From NCBI GenBank assembly GCA_905182755.1, contig CAJJCS010000005.1, forward strand, positions 1 to 64,000: a stretch of 64,000 nt of DNA, written 5' to 3'. How positions within the stretch are numbered: position 1 is the first letter of the stretch; each line of letters opens with the position of its first letter. The translations under genes and the position numbers were made by a program. The notes below the pieces were generated by a model, which saw nothing but the letters and a program-made list of their open reading frames with translations, did no database searches and was not told where the DNA came from. This document shows positions 50,406-61,979 of this stretch, piece after piece. The stretch is from Aequorivita sp. HC6-5. Lineage in GTDB: Bacteria > Bacteroidota > Bacteroidia > Flavobacteriales > Flavobacteriaceae.

Positions 50406-50444
50406 TAAAAAAACAAAATCCCGAAACTACTGTCACGGGATTTT
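50406..50444 (-). terminator. Intrinsic terminator after rpoC
   Basis: On the minus strand the stem AAAATCCCG/CGGGATTTT with a 12-nt loop at 50444-50415 is followed by GTTTTTTT. It lies 24 nt past the rpoC stop and closes the rplKAJL-rpoBC operon. Confidence 0.9.
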
Positions 50445-50467
50445 GCAAACTATTAAAAGATAAAAGA

Positions 50468-53400
50468 TTAGTTGTAATTAACCTCTTGCTTTTCTTGAGT
50501 TCTTTGCGCTAACTCTTCCTTAGAGCCTACAATTATAGTGTCATAGTTACGCATACCGGTTCCGGCAGGTATTTTATGTCCTACAATTACATTCTCTTTA
50601 AGACCCTCTAGCGTATCTACCTTACCAGCTACTGCTGCTTCGTTTAATACTTTAGTTGTTTCTTGGAAAGATGCTGCAGATATAAAAGATTTAGTCTGTA
50701 AAGACGCTCTTGTAATACCTTGCAATATTGGCGTTGCTGTTGCATTAACTGCATCACGGCCTTCTGCCAATGTTTTATCAGCTCTTCTTAAAATAGAATT
50801 TTCATCTCTCAGCTTACGTGCCGAAATAATTTGACCTTCTTTTAAGTTTTCAGAATCACCTGCGTTTTCAATTACCTTCATTCCAAAGATCTTATCGTTT
50901 TCTTCGATAAAGTCATCCTTATGAGCCAATTGGTTCTCCAAGAAGCTAGTGTCTCCACTATCTACGATTCTTACTTTACGCATCATCTGGCGTACTACAA
51001 CCTCAAAATGCTTATCATTAATCTTCACACCTTGCAGACGGTATACTTCCTGAACTTCGTTCACAAGGTATTGTTGTACTGCAGATGGGCCTTTAATTCT
51101 AAGAATATCTTCTGGTGTGGTAGAACCATCACTAAGTGGCATACCTGCTCTTACGTAATCGTTTTCTTGCACTAGAATCTGGTTACTTAATTTCACCAAA
51201 TATTTCATTACTTCACCTAGTTTAGACTCCACAATGATTTCACGATTACCACGCTTAATTTTTCCAAAAGAGACAACACCATCAATCTCACTTACTACAG
51301 CAGGATTTGAAGGGTTACGTGCCTCAAAGAGTTCGGTTACTCTTGGAAGTCCTCCAGTAATATCACCTGCTTTTGCAGATTTACGTGGAATCTTCACCAA
51401 AATTTTACCAATCTTGATTTTTTCGTTGTCATCAACTTGAATCAATGCTCCTAGTGGTAGGTTATAGCTACGAATTACTTCGTCACCTTTTCCTATAATT
51501 TGAAGCGTTGGTATCTTCTTCTTATCTCTAGACTCTGTAATTACCTTTTCTTGGAAACCGGTTTGCTCATCAATCTCTACAGTATATGTAACACCCTGTT
51601 CGATATTCTCGTACCTGATTTTACCTGCAAATTCTGAAATAATCACACCGTTGTATGGATCCCAAGTAGAAACAACATCATCCTTCTTTAAGGCGTCACC
51701 ATCTTTAACAAAAATGGTAGATCCGTATTGGATGTTATTTGTAGATAAGGTAATACCCGTCTTTTTGTCTGTTAATTTCAATTCAGAAGTACGAGAGATA
51801 ACAATATTAATATCATTACCATCAGCATCTTGACCTTTTACAGTCTTCAAATCCTCAATCTCGGCAATACCATCAAATTTAACTTTGAGTTTATTTTCCT
51901 CTGAAATGTTACCTGCAATACCACCCACATGGAAGGTACGCAATGTAAGCTGTGTTCCAGGTTCACCAATAGACTGCGCAGCAACAACACCAACAGCTTC
52001 ACCTCTTTGTACCATTTTATTGGTAGCAAGGTTTCTTCCGTAGCACTGTGCACAAATACCTCTTTTAGCCTCACATGTTAATGCAGATCTAACTTCAACA
52101 GTATCTATAGGAGAGTCCTGGATTGCCTGAGCAATAACTTCATCTATATGTTCTCCGTTTGAGACAAGCACTTCTTTTGTTAATGGATGTATCACATCAT
52201 TGAGTGAGGTACGTCCAACAATTCTTGCTTTTAAGTCTTCAACAACTTCTTCATTTTTCTTTAATGCCTTCACCTCAATACCTCTTAGTGTACCACAATC
52301 TACGGTGTTTACAATAACATCTTGAGAAACATCTACTAGTCTACGTGTAAGGTATCCTGCATCTGCCGTTTTAAGGGCTGTATCTGCAAGTCCTTTACGT
52401 GCACCGTGCGTAGAGATAAAGTATTCTAAAATCGAAAGACCTTCCTTAAAGTTAGAAAGAATTGGATTTTCAATAATTTCTCCTCCTCCACTGTTAGATT
52501 TTTTAGGCTTAGCCATCAAACCACGCATACCAGTTAACTGGCGAATCTGTTCTTTAGATCCACGTGCTCCAGAATCAAGCATCATATACACAGAGTTAAA
52601 TCCTTGTTGATCTTCGCGTATACGCTTCATAGATAACTCGGTTAATCCTGCATTGGTAGCTGTCCAGATATCAATAACTTGATTGTAACGTTCGTTTTGA
52701 GTAATAAGACCCATGTTGTAGTTTGCTCTAATAGCATCTACTTTTTCATTGGCCTGATCAATCATTGTGTACTTTTCTGCTGGAATAATAATATCTCCAA
52801 GTGAGAATGATAATCCACCTTCAAATGCAAACTTATACCCTAAGGTTTTAATTTCATCCAAGAAATCTGCAGTTACTGGCACACTAGTTTTAGCCAAAAT
52901 ACCACCAATAATATCTCTAAGAGATTTTTTGGTTAATACCTCATTAATATAACCAGCTGCTTCAGGTACGTTTTGATTAAAGATTACTCTACCAAGTGTA
53001 GTTTCAATAATTTGGAAAACAAGTTCGCCAGCTTCATTGAAATCTTTAGTTCTAATTTTGATTTGAGCATTCAAATCAACCATCTTCTCATTGTAAGCAA
53101 TCACTGCTTCTTCTGCTGAGTAGAAAGTTAATCCTTCTCCTTTTACCTTAACCTCTTTTGTTGATAGGCGTAATTTGGTCATGTAATAAAGACCCAATAC
53201 CATATCTTGAGAAGGTACTGCAACTGGAGCACCGTTTGCAGGATTCAGTATATTGTGTGAAGCCAACATCAATAGTTGTGCTTCCAATATCGCCTCTGGG
53301 CCAAGTGGAAGGTGAACTGCCATTTGATCTCCATCAAAATCGGCGTTAAAGGCCGTACATACTAATGGGTGCAACTGGATTGCTTTTCCTTCAATTAACT

Positions 53401-54769
53401 TTGGCTGAAACGCTTGAATACCTAGACGGTGAAGCGTAGGGGCACGGTTTAGCAGTACTGGATGTCCTTTCAAGACATTCTCCAAGATATCCCAAACAAC
53501 AGGCTCCTTTTTCTCTATAATTTTCTTTGCAGATTTTACAGTCTTAACAATACCTCTTTCAATCAACTTACGTATCACGAAAGGCTTGTATAATTCTGCA
53601 GCCATACCTTTTGGCAATCCACATTCAAATAATCTTAATTCTGGTCCAACAACAATTACAGAACGTGCAGAATAATCAACACGCTTCCCTAACAGGTTTT
53701 GACGGAAACGCCCTTGCTTTCCTTTCAATGAATCTGAAAGAGATTTTAATGGACGGTTACTATCTGTTTTTACTGCAGATGATTTACGTGTGTTGTCAAA
53801 CAATGAATCTACAGATTCTTGCAACATACGTTTTTCATTACGCAGAATTACCTCTGGTGCTTTAATCTCCATCAAACGCTTTAAACGGTTGTTTCTGATA
53901 ATTACACGACGGTATAAATCATTTAAATCTGAGGTTGCAAAACGACCTCCATCTAGTGGCACTAGTGGACGCAATTCTGGCGGTATAATTGGAATAACCT
54001 TCATGATCATCCAAGCCGCTTTATTCTCACGAGTTTTGTTTGCATCACGCAGAGCCTCTACAACTTGAAGTCTCTTTAGAGCCTCTGTCTTACGTTGTTT
54101 TGAAGTTTCGTTGTTTGCTTTATGACGCAGCTCGAAAGACAATGCATGAAGATCAATTAGATTTAATAAATCAATCAAACATTCTGCACCCATCTTAGCG
54201 ATGAATTTGTTTGGATCTGTATCATCTAAGTATTGATTCTCCTGAGGAATTGTCTCTAAAATTGTTAGATACTCTTCTTCTGTTAAGAAATCTAATTTCT
54301 GAACAGATTCTCCCTCTTCGTTTTTGGCAATACCTGGTTGGATAACTACGTAACGCTCATAGTATATAATCATATCCAACTTCTTTGATGGTAATCCAAG
54401 AAGATATCCTATTTTGTTTGGTAAACTACGGAAATACCAGATATGAGCAACAGGCACCACCAAATTGATGTGTCCTACTCTATCACGACGTACTTTCTTT
54501 TCTGTTACCTCTACACCACAACGATCACAAACGATCCCTTTGTAGCGAATTCTTTTATATTTTCCACAAGCACATTCATAGTCCTTTACAGGTCCAAAAA
54601 TACGCTCACAAAACAAACCGTCACGCTCTGGTTTGTGCGTACGGTAGTTAATTGTTTCTGGTTTCAACACCTCACCTCTAGACTCTCCAAGGATTGCCTC
54701 TGGTGAAGCTAGTCCAATAGAAATCTTATTGAATTTTGGTGGTGCTTGTTCTTTATTATTTCTTGCCAT
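50468..54769 (-). CDS. rpoC: RNA polymerase subunit beta'
   Basis: Catalytic subunit of RNA polymerase, 1433 residues and uninterrupted. The N-terminal zinc site is in [21 protein letters not shown], the catalytic Mg-binding loop is [15 protein letters not shown] (about residue 465), and the second zinc site is [18 protein letters not shown]. The bridge-helix/trigger-loop region includes [20 protein letters not shown] and [22 protein letters not shown]. The C-terminal end [19 protein letters not shown] is usual. It follows rpoB across a 95-nt spacer with two hairpins. Confidence 0.99.
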   Translation of the reverse strand: MARNNKEQAPPKFNKISIGLASPEAILGESRGEVLKPETINYRTHKPERDGLFCERIFGPVKDYECACGKYKRIRYKGIVCDRCGVEVTEKKVRRDRVGHINLVVPVAHIWYFRSLPNKIGYLLGLPSKKLDMIIYYERYVVIQPGIAKNEEGESVQKLDFLTEEEYLTILETIPQENQYLDDTDPNKFIAKMGAECLIDLLNLIDLHALSFELRHKANNETSKQRKTEALKRLQVVEALRDANKTRENKAAWMIMKVIPIIPPELRPLVPLDGGRFATSDLNDLYRRVIIRNNRLKRLMEIKAPEVILRNEKRMLQESVDSLFDNTRKSSAVKTDSNRPLKSLSDSLKGKQGRFRQNLLGKRVDYSARSVIVVGPELRLFECGLPKGMAAELYKPFVIRKLIERGIVKTVKSAKKIIEKKEPVVWDILENVLKGHPVLLNRAPTLHRLGIQAFQPKLIEGKAIQLHPLVCTAFNADFDGDQMAVHLPLGPEAILEAQLLMLASHNILNPANGAPVAVPSQDMVLGLYYMTKLRLSTKEVKVKGEGLTFYSAEEAVIAYNEKMVDLNAQIKIRTKDFNEAGELVFQIIETTLGRVIFNQNVPEAAGYINEVLTKKSLRDIIGGILAKTSVPVTADFLDEIKTLGYKFAFEGGLSFSLGDIIIPAEKYTMIDQANEKVDAIRANYNMGLITQNERYNQVIDIWTATNAGLTELSMKRIREDQQGFNSVYMMLDSGARGSKEQIRQLTGMRGLMAKPKKSNSGGGEIIENPILSNFKEGLSILEYFISTHGARKGLADTALKTADAGYLTRRLVDVSQDVIVNTVDCGTLRGIEVKALKKNEEVVEDLKARIVGRTSLNDVIHPLTKEVLVSNGEHIDEVIAQAIQDSPIDTVEVRSALTCEAKRGICAQCYGRNLATNKMVQRGEAVGVVAAQSIGEPGTQLTLRTFHVGGIAGNISEENKLKVKFDGIAEIEDLKTVKGQDADGNDINIVISRTSELKLTDKKTGITLSTNNIQYGSTIFVKDGDALKKDDVVSTWDPYNGVIISEFAGKIRYENIEQGVTYTVEIDEQTGFQEKVITESRDKKKIPTLQIIGKGDEVIRSYNLPLGALIQVDDNEKIKIGKILVKIPRKSAKAGDITGGLPRVTELFEARNPSNPAVVSEIDGVVSFGKIKRGNREIIVESKLGEVMKYLVKLSNQILVQENDYVRAGMPLSDGSTTPEDILRIKGPSAVQQYLVNEVQEVYRLQGVKINDKHFEVVVRQMMRKVRIVDSGDTSFLENQLAHKDDFIEENDKIFGMKVIENAGDSENLKEGQIISARKLRDENSILRRADKTLAEGRDAVNATATPILQGITRASLQTKSFISAASFQETTKVLNEAAVAGKVDTLEGLKENVIVGHKIPAGTGMRNYDTIIVGSKEELAQRTQEKQEVNYN

Positions 54770-54803
54770 AATGCTGTAAAATAAAATTTAAAACTATTGA
54801 TTT

Positions 54804-54858
54804 GGAAACGACTGTTTCCGGAGAAAAACTAATTATTTCCCGCGCCGTGGCGCGGGAA
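54804..54858 (-). other. Two tandem hairpins in the rpoB-rpoC spacer
   Basis: A perfect 10-bp GC-rich stem TTCCCGCGCC/GGCGCGGGAA (54837-54858) just after the rpoB stop, then GGAAAC/GTTTCC (54804-54819). In an AT-rich genome the first is very prominent. Neither is followed by a clear T-run, so they may be RNA processing or mRNA-stability elements, or a partial attenuator. Confidence 0.6.
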
Positions 54859-54864
54859 TATAAT

Positions 54865-57800
54865 TTATTCTTCTAGCCTGATGTCTAATCCAAGACCTTT
54901 TAGCTCGTGCATTAACACGTTAAAAGATTCTGGAAGACCCGGTTCTGGCATTGGCTCACCCTTAACGATACTCTCGTAAGTTTTAGCTCTACCAATCACA
55001 TCATCAGACTTCACTGTCAATATTTCACGTAAAGTACTTGATGCTCCATATGCTTCAAGTGCCCATACTTCCATCTCTCCAAAACGCTGACCCCCAAATT
55101 GAGCTTTACCACCCAATGGTTGTTGTGTAATTAGTGAGTATGGTCCTATAGAACGTGCATGCATCTTGTCATCAACCATATGTCCTAGTTTCAACATATA
55201 AATCACACCAACAGTTGCTGGTTGATCAAAACGTTGTCCAGTTCCACCATCATAAAGGTAGGTATGTCCAAATCTTGGAATTCCAGCCTCATCGGTTAAC
55301 TCGTTGATTTGATCTAGTGTTGCACCATCAAAAATTGGAGTTGCATACTTGCGACCTAATTTTTGACCAGCCCATCCTAAAACGGTTTCATATATTTGAC
55401 CAATGTTCATACGAGACGGTACACCAAGTGGATTCAATACGATATCCACCGGAGATCCATCTTCTAAAAATGGCATATCCTCATCTCTTACAATACGAGC
55501 TACAATACCTTTGTTACCGTGACGTCCTGCCATCTTATCACCCACTTTTAATTTACGTTTTTTAGCAACATAAATTTTAGCAAGTTTTAAAATTCCTGCA
55601 GGAAGTTCATCTCCAACAGAGATCGTGAACTTCTCACGACGCAAGTTACCTTGCAGATCGTTTTCTTTGATACGGTAGTTGTGCATTAGGTCTGCAACCA
55701 TTTCATTGGTTTCATCATCTGTTGCCCAAACTCCTCCAACCAAATGCGTATAGTCATCTACAGCATTTAACATCTTGAGTGTATACTTTTTACCTTTTGG
55801 AAAGACAACTTCACCAAGATCGTTTGTAACGCCTTGGGCAGTTTTACCACCAACAATTGTAAATAGTTTTTCTACCAATACCTCTTTAAGAGAATCAAAT
55901 TTTCCGTCATACTTCACCTCAAGTGCAGCAATGTCTTCTTTATCTTTAGCTCTTTTACGCTTATCTTTTACCGCACGGGCAAATAATTTTTTATTGATAA
56001 CAACACCATGTAATGATGGAGATGCTTTTAAAGAAGCATCTTTTACATCACCTGCTTTATCACCAAAGATGGCACGTAATAATTTTTCTTCAGGGGTAGG
56101 ATCGCTTTCTCCTTTTGGAGTAATCTTACCAATAAGAATATCACCAGGTTTTACTTCTGCACCAATTCTAATCATTCCGTTTTCATCAAGGTCTTTAGTG
56201 GCCTCTTCTGAAACGTTAGGAATATCATTTGTTAGTTCTTCGTTTCCTAGTTTTGTATCTCTAACTTCTAATGAATACTCATCGATATGAATAGAGGTAA
56301 AGATATCTTCACGCACTACTCTTTCTGAAATTACAATGGCATCCTCAAAGTTATAACCTTTCCAAGGCATAAAGGCAACCTTCATATTACGTCCTAGTGC
56401 AAGCTCACCTTTTTCTGTAGCGTACCCTTGACATAATACTTGACCTTTTAATACTCTATCACCTTGTCTAACAATAGGCTTTAGGTTAATAGATGTACCT
56501 TGATTTGTTTTTCTAAACTTAATTAATTGGTATGTTTTGCTATCACTATCGAAGCTTACCATTCCATCTTTTTGAGAACGGTCATACTTAATAGTAACTT
56601 CATTTGCATCTACATACTCAACAGTTCCATCACCCTCTGCATTGATAAGCACACGAGAATCTGAAGCAACTTGACGTTCTAGTCCAGTTCCTACAATTGG
56701 CGAATCTGCAATTAATAAAGGTACTGCTTGACGCATCATGTTAGATCCCATCAAAGCACGGTTGGCATCATCATGTTCCAAAAATGGAATCAATGATGCA
56801 GAAATTGATGCAATTTGGTTTGGCGCAACATCAGCATAATTAATCTGTGTTGGATCTACCACAGGGAAATCACCTTCTTCACGGGCAATTACTCTATCTG
56901 TATCAATTTTTCCACTAGCTTTTAAAGGAATGTTTGCTTGTGCAATCATTTGTCCTTCTTCTTCTTCAGCAGAAAGGTATTGTGGGGTTGTCTTAAGATC
57001 AATAACACCATCAGTTACCTTACGATACGGTGTTTCAATAAATCCAAGATTGTTCACTTTTGCATATACAGCCAAAGATGAAATAAGTCCAATGTTTGGT
57101 CCTTCAGGAGTTTCAATAGGACATAATCTTCCGTAGTGAGTGTAATGTACATCACGTACTTCAAATCCTGCTCTTTCTCTAGACAAACCACCTGGCCCAA
57201 GTGCAGATAACCTACGTTTGTGGGTAATCTCTGCTAGTGGGTTTGTTTGATCCATAAACTGTGATAATTGATTCGTTCCGAAGAAAGAATTAATCACAGA
57301 AGACAAGGTCTTGGCGTTAATTAAATCAATAGGTGTAAATACCTCATTGTCACGTACATTCATTCTTTCACGAATGGTACGAGCCATACGGGCTAAACCA
57401 ACACCAAACTGAGAAGATAATTGCTCACCTACGGTACGTACACGACGGTTAGATAAGTGATCAATATCATCAATCTCTGCTTTAGAATTAATAAGCTCGA
57501 TTAAGTACTTTACAATGGTTATGATATCTTCTTTGGTAAGCACTTGCTTATCCATTGCAATATCAAGACCCAGTTTTTTATTCATACGGTAACGTCCTAC
57601 CTCACCAAGGTTATATCTCTGGTCAGAGAAAAACAACTTGTTGATGATACCACGAGCGGTCTCCTCATCTGGCGGTTCAGCGTTACGCAGTTGTCTGTAG
57701 ATATGCTCTACGGCTTCTTTTTCAGAATTCGTAGGATCTTTTTGTAGCGTGTTGTGGATAATTGCATAATCTGCAAGATGGTTATCCTCTTTGTGCAATA

Positions 57801-58677
57801 AAATGGTTTTAGAACCAGAATCTATAATCTCTTCGATGTGCTCTTTTTCAAGAACAGTATCGCGATCTAAGATAATTTCATTACGCTCAATAGATACAAC
57901 TTCACCTGTATCTTCATCTACAAAATCTTCATGCCAAGTTTTCAGCACACGTGCTGCTAACTTACGGCCTAAGTATTTTTTTAATCCAGTTTTAGATGCC
58001 TTAATCTCTTCAGCAAGATCAAATATCTCAAGGATATCTTTATCTCTCTCAAAACCAATAGCTCTAAAGAGGGTTGTAACTGGTAATTTTTTCTTTCTAT
58101 CGATATATGCGTACATAACGCTATTGATATCGGTAGCAAATTCGATCCAAGAACCTTTAAAAGGAATTACTCTGGCCGAATATAGTTTCGTTCCATTGGC
58201 ATGGAATGATTGTCCAAAGAATACCCCTGGAGAACGGTGCAGTTGAGAAACTACAATACGCTCTGCTCCATTGATACAAAAAGTACCTGAAGGAGTCATG
58301 TAAGGAATAGTACCTAGGTATACATCCTGCACAATTGTTTCAAAATCTTCGTGTTCTGGATCTGTACAATACAGTTTTAAACGCGCTTTTAAGGGCACAC
58401 TGTAAGTAAGACCACGCTCAATACACTCTTGAATTGAATATCTTGGTGGATCTACAAAATAATCTAAAAACTCTAACACGAACTGGTTACGAGTATCTGT
58501 AATTGGGAAATTCTCTAAGAAGGTTTTGTATAATCCTTCTTGGCCTCTTTCTTCTGATTTGGTTTCCAACTGGAAAAAATCCTGGAAGGATTTGATCTGG
58601 ATGTCCAAAAAGTCCGGGTAATCGGGCTTATTTTGAACAGAAGAAAAATTCAATCTTTCAGTTAACATTGCTGACAT
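54865..58677 (-). CDS. rpoB: RNA polymerase subunit beta
   Basis: 1270 residues, uninterrupted. Conserved blocks: [22 protein letters not shown], the rifampicin-pocket region ([17 protein letters not shown] and [21 protein letters not shown]), [55 protein letters not shown] and the C-terminal [20 protein letters not shown]. The rifampicin cluster residues (S/Q/D/H/R/S) are the wild-type set, so no resistance change is seen. The start may also be the ATG three codons later. It is downstream of rplL and upstream of rpoC. Confidence 0.99.
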   Translation of the reverse strand: MSAMLTERLNFSSVQNKPDYPDFLDIQIKSFQDFFQLETKSEERGQEGLYKTFLENFPITDTRNQFVLEFLDYFVDPPRYSIQECIERGLTYSVPLKARLKLYCTDPEHEDFETIVQDVYLGTIPYMTPSGTFCINGAERIVVSQLHRSPGVFFGQSFHANGTKLYSARVIPFKGSWIEFATDINSVMYAYIDRKKKLPVTTLFRAIGFERDKDILEIFDLAEEIKASKTGLKKYLGRKLAARVLKTWHEDFVDEDTGEVVSIERNEIILDRDTVLEKEHIEEIIDSGSKTILLHKEDNHLADYAIIHNTLQKDPTNSEKEAVEHIYRQLRNAEPPDEETARGIINKLFFSDQRYNLGEVGRYRMNKKLGLDIAMDKQVLTKEDIITIVKYLIELINSKAEIDDIDHLSNRRVRTVGEQLSSQFGVGLARMARTIRERMNVRDNEVFTPIDLINAKTLSSVINSFFGTNQLSQFMDQTNPLAEITHKRRLSALGPGGLSRERAGFEVRDVHYTHYGRLCPIETPEGPNIGLISSLAVYAKVNNLGFIETPYRKVTDGVIDLKTTPQYLSAEEEEGQMIAQANIPLKASGKIDTDRVIAREEGDFPVVDPTQINYADVAPNQIASISASLIPFLEHDDANRALMGSNMMRQAVPLLIADSPIVGTGLERQVASDSRVLINAEGDGTVEYVDANEVTIKYDRSQKDGMVSFDSDSKTYQLIKFRKTNQGTSINLKPIVRQGDRVLKGQVLCQGYATEKGELALGRNMKVAFMPWKGYNFEDAIVISERVVREDIFTSIHIDEYSLEVRDTKLGNEELTNDIPNVSEEATKDLDENGMIRIGAEVKPGDILIGKITPKGESDPTPEEKLLRAIFGDKAGDVKDASLKASPSLHGVVINKKLFARAVKDKRKRAKDKEDIAALEVKYDGKFDSLKEVLVEKLFTIVGGKTAQGVTNDLGEVVFPKGKKYTLKMLNAVDDYTHLVGGVWATDDETNEMVADLMHNYRIKENDLQGNLRREKFTISVGDELPAGILKLAKIYVAKKRKLKVGDKMAGRHGNKGIVARIVRDEDMPFLEDGSPVDIVLNPLGVPSRMNIGQIYETVLGWAGQKLGRKYATPIFDGATLDQINELTDEAGIPRFGHTYLYDGGTGQRFDQPATVGVIYMLKLGHMVDDKMHARSIGPYSLITQQPLGGKAQFGGQRFGEMEVWALEAYGASSTLREILTVKSDDVIGRAKTYESIVKGEPMPEPGLPESFNVLMHELKGLGLDIRLEE

Positions 58678-58751
58678 CTATGGACGGAATTTAGTTAAAC
58701 AAGTTATGTTGTGTATACTCAAAAATATAGGAACCTTTATATACACAAAAT

Positions 58752-58789
58752 GGTTTAGGTCTTTCCGCGATAAACGGAAGACCTAAACC
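58752..58789 (-). other. Long hairpin in the rplL-rpoB spacer
   Basis: GGTTTAGGTCTTTCCG pairs with CGGAAGACCTAAACC, a 15-bp stem with one bulge, in the 135-nt spacer, and is followed on the minus strand by ATTTTGTG. A short palindrome AAACCTTAAGGTTT (58785-58798) precedes it. The position matches the known attenuator/RNase processing region between rplL and rpoB in other bacteria; the role here is inferred. Confidence 0.6.
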
Positions 58790-58812
58790 TTAAGGTTTGG
58801 AGTTAGAAAAGC

Positions 58813-59187
58813 TTACTTAAGCTCAACCTCTGCTCCAGCTTCTTCTAATTGAGCTTTAAGCGCTTCAGCTTCGTCTTTAGACACACCCTCTTTAATTGGA
58901 GATGGTGCATTATCAACTAATCCTTTTGCGTCTTTAAGACCAGCACCAGTTAATTCTTTAACTAGTTTTACTACCGCTAATTTTGCTCCACCGGCTGCCG
59001 TAAGAATTACGTCAAACTCAGTTTGCTCATCAGCAGCTTCTGCGCCACCAGCTCCACCAGCAGCAACAGCTACAGCTGCAGCAGCAGGCTCGATACCGTA
59101 CTCATCTTTTAATATAGTAGCTAATTCATTAACCTCTTTTACGGTTAAGTTAACTAATTGTTCTGCGAAATCTTTTAAATCTGCCAT
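58813..59187 (-). CDS. rplL: Ribosomal protein bL12 (L7/L12)
   Basis: 124-residue stalk protein. N-terminal dimerisation helices ([20 protein letters not shown]), Ala/Gly hinge ([17 protein letters not shown]) and the C-terminal domain with [56 protein letters not shown]-type ending. It recruits translation GTPases such as EF-Tu, EF-G and RF3 to the ribosome. It is 61 nt downstream of rplJ, with which it forms the stalk. Confidence 0.98.
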   Translation of the reverse strand: MADLKDFAEQLVNLTVKEVNELATILKDEYGIEPAAAAVAVAAGGAGGAEAADEQTEFDVILTAAGGAKLAVVKLVKELTGAGLKDAKGLVDNAPSPIKEGVSKDEAEALKAQLEEAGAEVELK

Positions 59188-59248
59188 TTTCTATCGTTTT
59201 TAAAAATTGTAATTTATTGTTTGTAATTTAATTAGTGCATTGTATTGA

Positions 59249-59770
59249 TTATCCTTCTCTTTCAGAAAGTGTTTTAACAATACCTGAAAGTGTATTTCCG
59301 CCACTCTTAAGAGCAGAAATAACATTTTTAGCAGGTGATTGTAGTAAGGTGATAATATCTCCAATAACCTCTTCTTTAGATTTGATGTTTACTAGATTGT
59401 CTAGTTGATCATCTCCAATGTAGATAGCCTCTTCAATATATGCTCCTTTAAGTAAAGGCTTTTCAGATTTTTTTCTGAATTCCTTTATGATCTTAGCAGG
59501 TGCATTTCCTGTTTCTGAAAATAATAAAGATGTGTTCCCTTTTAAAATTGTTGGCAAATCGCCAAAATCTTTATCAGAACTCTCCATTGCTTTTGCAAGC
59601 AATGTGTTTTTAACTACAGCCAACTTCACACCTGCTTTATAGCAAGCACGACGTAAGTTTGATGTTTTACCAGCGTCCAACCCAGAAATATCTGCTAAAT
59701 AAATAGTAGTGTTTTCTGTAAGCTGTGCAGTTAACGTTTCAATCACTTGTGATTTTTCTTGTCTTGTCAT
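59249..59770 (-). CDS. rplJ: Ribosomal protein uL10
   Basis: 173-residue base of the ribosomal stalk that binds L12 dimers. Typical start TRQEKSQVIETLTAQLTENT, core YKAGVKLAVVKNTLLAKAM, and C-terminal helix PAKNVISALKSGGNTLSGIV. It is 11 nt downstream of rplA and precedes rplL in the usual order. In other bacteria L10-L12 autoregulates this operon by binding the leader; no clear leader element is visible in the very short spacer. Confidence 0.98.
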   Translation of the reverse strand: MTRQEKSQVIETLTAQLTENTTIYLADISGLDAGKTSNLRRACYKAGVKLAVVKNTLLAKAMESSDKDFGDLPTILKGNTSLLFSETGNAPAKIIKEFRKKSEKPLLKGAYIEEAIYIGDDQLDNLVNIKSKEEVIGDIITLLQSPAKNVISALKSGGNTLSGIVKTLSEREG

Positions 59771-59781
59771 AAGTCTGTGTT

Positions 59782-60477
59782 TTACTGCTCAATGAATCCT
59801 TTTGTATCAATCTCGATACTTGGGCTCATTGTGCTGGACATGAATATACTTTTAATATAAACACCCTTAGCCGCTTGAGGCTTCAGTTTTACCAACGTAG
59901 TTAATAATTCTCTTGCGTTTCCTGCAATATTCTCTGCATCAAAAGATGCTTTTCCTATTGCTGCATGAATAATACCAGTCTTCTCAACTTTAAAGTCAAT
60001 CTTACCACCTTTCACGTCTTTAACCGCTTTAGCAACGTCCATGGTCACTGTACCAGTCTTTGGGTTTGGCATAAGACCACGAGGCCCTAATACACGTCCT
60101 AAAGGACCTAATTTACCCATTACACTTGGCATAGTTACAATTACGTCAACATCTGTCCAACCTCCTTTAATCTTATCGAGGTACTCATCTAATCCAACAA
60201 AGTCTGCTCCGGCAGCTGTAGCTTCAGCTTCCTTATCTGGAGTAACTAAGGCTAACACCTTCACATCTTTACCTGTACCGTGAGGTAAGGTAACAACGCC
60301 TCTAACCATTTGGTTTGCTTTACGTGGGTCTACATTAAGACGCACAGCAAGGTCCACAGATGGATCAAAGTTTGTGTTGGAGATTTCTTTTATTAAAGCT
60401 GAAGCTTCTGAGACAGTGTAGGTTTTAGCCTCCACTTTCGCAGTATTCACTTTTTGCTTTTTAGTTAATCTTGCCAT
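59782..60477 (-). CDS. rplA: Ribosomal protein uL1
   Basis: 231-residue L1-stalk protein, and in other bacteria a translational repressor of the rplK-rplA message. Motifs: [60 protein letters not shown] (the L1 signature) and [15 protein letters not shown]. It is 18 nt downstream of rplK. Confidence 0.98.
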   Translation of the reverse strand: MARLTKKQKVNTAKVEAKTYTVSEASALIKEISNTNFDPSVDLAVRLNVDPRKANQMVRGVVTLPHGTGKDVKVLALVTPDKEAEATAAGADFVGLDEYLDKIKGGWTDVDVIVTMPSVMGKLGPLGRVLGPRGLMPNPKTGTVTMDVAKAVKDVKGGKIDFKVEKTGIIHAAIGKASFDAENIAGNARELLTTLVKLKPQAAKGVYIKSIFMSSTMSPSIEIDTKGFIEQ

Positions 60478-60495
60478 TTTATAGATTCTTTTTTA

Positions 60496-60933
60496 TTATA
60501 AAGGTGCAGTACCTTTTGTTTTAATTCCCATTGAACGCGCAGTACCGGCTACCATTTTCATGGCAGACTCAATACTAAAAGCATTTAAATCGGGCATTTT
60601 GTCTTCTGCAATGACTCTAATTTGATCCCAAGAAATAGTCCCTACCTTCTTAACGTGTGGCTCACTAGATCCTTTTTTGACCTTGATTGCCTCAAGAATT
60701 TGTACAGCAGCTGGAGGAGTTTTAATAACAAAGTCAAAAGACTTGTCTTTATATACTGTAATCGCAACTGGCAATACTTTTCCTTGCTTATCTTGTGTTC
60801 TAGCGTTAAACTGCTTACAGAACTCCATGATATTCACACCGGCAGCACCTAAAGCGGGTCCAACTGGTGGCGAGGGGTTAGCCGCACCTCCACGAACTTG
60901 CAATTTTACTACTTTACTGACTTCTTTTGCCAT
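60496..60933 (-). CDS. rplK: Ribosomal protein uL11
   Basis: 145-residue protein of the GTPase-associated centre. Start [20 protein letters not shown], then [20 protein letters not shown] (thiostrepton-site proline pair), [20 protein letters not shown] and the C-terminal signature [16 protein letters not shown]. It is 80 nt downstream of nusG and begins the ribosomal part of the operon. Confidence 0.98.
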   Translation of the reverse strand: MAKEVSKVVKLQVRGGAANPSPPVGPALGAAGVNIMEFCKQFNARTQDKQGKVLPVAITVYKDKSFDFVIKTPPAAVQILEAIKVKKGSSEPHVKKVGTISWDQIRVIAEDKMPDLNAFSIESAMKMVAGTARSMGIKTKGTAPL

Positions 60934-61013
60934 TTTCTGTTTTTAAAAAATTTGTCGATTTAGTTTAAAGTGGAAGCTTTAAATAAAACCTATAATATAG
61001 CGTGTAACAATTA

Positions 61014-61568
61014 TTATACTTTCTCTACTTGCATGTAGCTTAGCTCTAATGGTGTTTTTCTTCCGAAAATTTTAACCATTACCTCTAGCTTGCGTTTTTC
61101 TTCATTGATCTTCTCAACAGTTCCGTTGAATCCGTTGAAAGGTCCATCAACAACCTTTATCGTTTCACCAATAGTGAATGGAATATTTACATTCTCATCC
61201 TTCACAGAAAGCTCATCTACTTTCCCTAATAACCTATTGACTTCACTTTGTCTTAATGGCACTGGCTCTCCTCCTTTAACTTCTCCTAGAAAACCAATTA
61301 CTCCATTAATAGATCTTATAATGTGAGGTATTTCACCGGCAAGACTTGCTTGCACCATGATATAACCTGGAAAATAAACGCGCTCTTTGTTTGTTTTTTT
61401 TCCGTTACGTATCTGTATCACCTTTTCGGTAGGAACCAAAATATTTTCTATATAATCCTGAAGGTTCAACCGTGTGATTTCAGACTCAATATAGGATTTG
61501 ATTTTGTTTTCCTGTCCACTAACTGAACGGACAACATACCACTTTTTTGTACTTTTTGTGTCGGTCAT
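61014..61568 (-). CDS. nusG: Transcription antitermination factor NusG
   Basis: 184-residue elongation factor. The NGN domain (KKWYVVRSVSGQENKIKSYI, PTEKVIQIRNGKKTNKERVYFPGYI) binds RNA polymerase, and the KOW domain (GETIKVVDGPFNGFNGTVEK) contacts S10/Rho in other bacteria. It lies 5 nt downstream of secE. No unusual insertions are seen. Confidence 0.97.
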   Translation of the reverse strand: MTDTKSTKKWYVVRSVSGQENKIKSYIESEITRLNLQDYIENILVPTEKVIQIRNGKKTNKERVYFPGYIMVQASLAGEIPHIIRSINGVIGFLGEVKGGEPVPLRQSEVNRLLGKVDELSVKDENVNIPFTIGETIKVVDGPFNGFNGTVEKINEEKRKLEVMVKIFGRKTPLELSYMQVEKV

Positions 61569-61573
61569 GCTTA

Positions 61574-61759
61574 TTATTTAATTAACTCAAAGTAATAAGA
61601 TATAACGCCGCTAAAAACAGTATCAACACCCCAAACTACTAATGCCAATACTACAGAAAATGCAGCAACAATAACAGTAAGACGTTGCGCTTCAGACCAA
61701 GGCGTCCACGTTACGTGATTTTTTAATTCGTTATAAGACTCTTTAATATAGTTTACCAT
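61574..61759 (-). CDS. secE: Preprotein translocase subunit SecE
   Basis: 61-residue single-helix form of SecE: amphipathic region MVNYIKESYNELKNHVTWTP with W and P before the helix, then LTVIVAAFSVVLALVVWGVD. The short single-helix type is normal in Bacteroidota. It stabilises SecY in the translocon. Located between tRNA-Trp and nusG. Confidence 0.95.
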   Translation of the reverse strand: MVNYIKESYNELKNHVTWTPWSEAQRLTVIVAAFSVVLALVVWGVDTVFSGVISYYFELIK

Positions 61760-61814
61760 CTTTGTAGGTATTTATTTTTTCTACTACTGAAATAATAAAA
61801 CTTCAGTAAATATG

Positions 61815-61887
61815 CACGGGATGGGAGACTCGAACTCACGACACCTGGTTTTGGAGACCAGTGCTCTACCAACTGAGCTAATCCCGT
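61815..61887 (-). tRNA. tRNA-Trp (CCA)
   Basis: 73 nt. Acceptor stem ACGGGAT/ATCCCGT, D-arm AGCTCAGTTGGTAGAGC, anticodon loop CTCCAAA (anticodon CCA), T-loop GTTCGAG. It lies between tuf and secE, the usual place in Bacteroidota. The CCA end is not encoded. Confidence 0.97.
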
Positions 61888-61926
61888 ATGGATTGCTCAA
61901 AAAGAGCTAAACCCGTTATAAAAGTC

Positions 61927-61954
61927 AAGGCGTCCCGAAAAAACGGAACACCTT
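61927..61954 (-). other. Hairpin between tuf and tRNA-Trp
   Basis: On the minus strand AAGGUGUUCCG pairs with CGGGACGCCUU around a U6 loop. It is an unbroken 11-bp stem only if two G-U wobbles are allowed, which points to a minus-strand RNA structure. It is followed by GACTTTTATAA, a weak terminator-like tail, and may partly terminate or process the tuf transcript. Confidence 0.6.
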
Positions 61955-61979
61955 TACTCTATATACTATAGACTAATTT

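Noticed and set aside
53158-54706. Several plus-strand ORFs opposite rpoC
   Set aside because: They lie inside an intact conserved gene on the other strand and show no domain; typical shadow ORFs.
55775-56290. Long plus-strand ORF of 171 codons opposite rpoB
   Set aside because: Antisense shadow of a highly conserved gene; Ser/Phe-rich translation with no family features and no start context.
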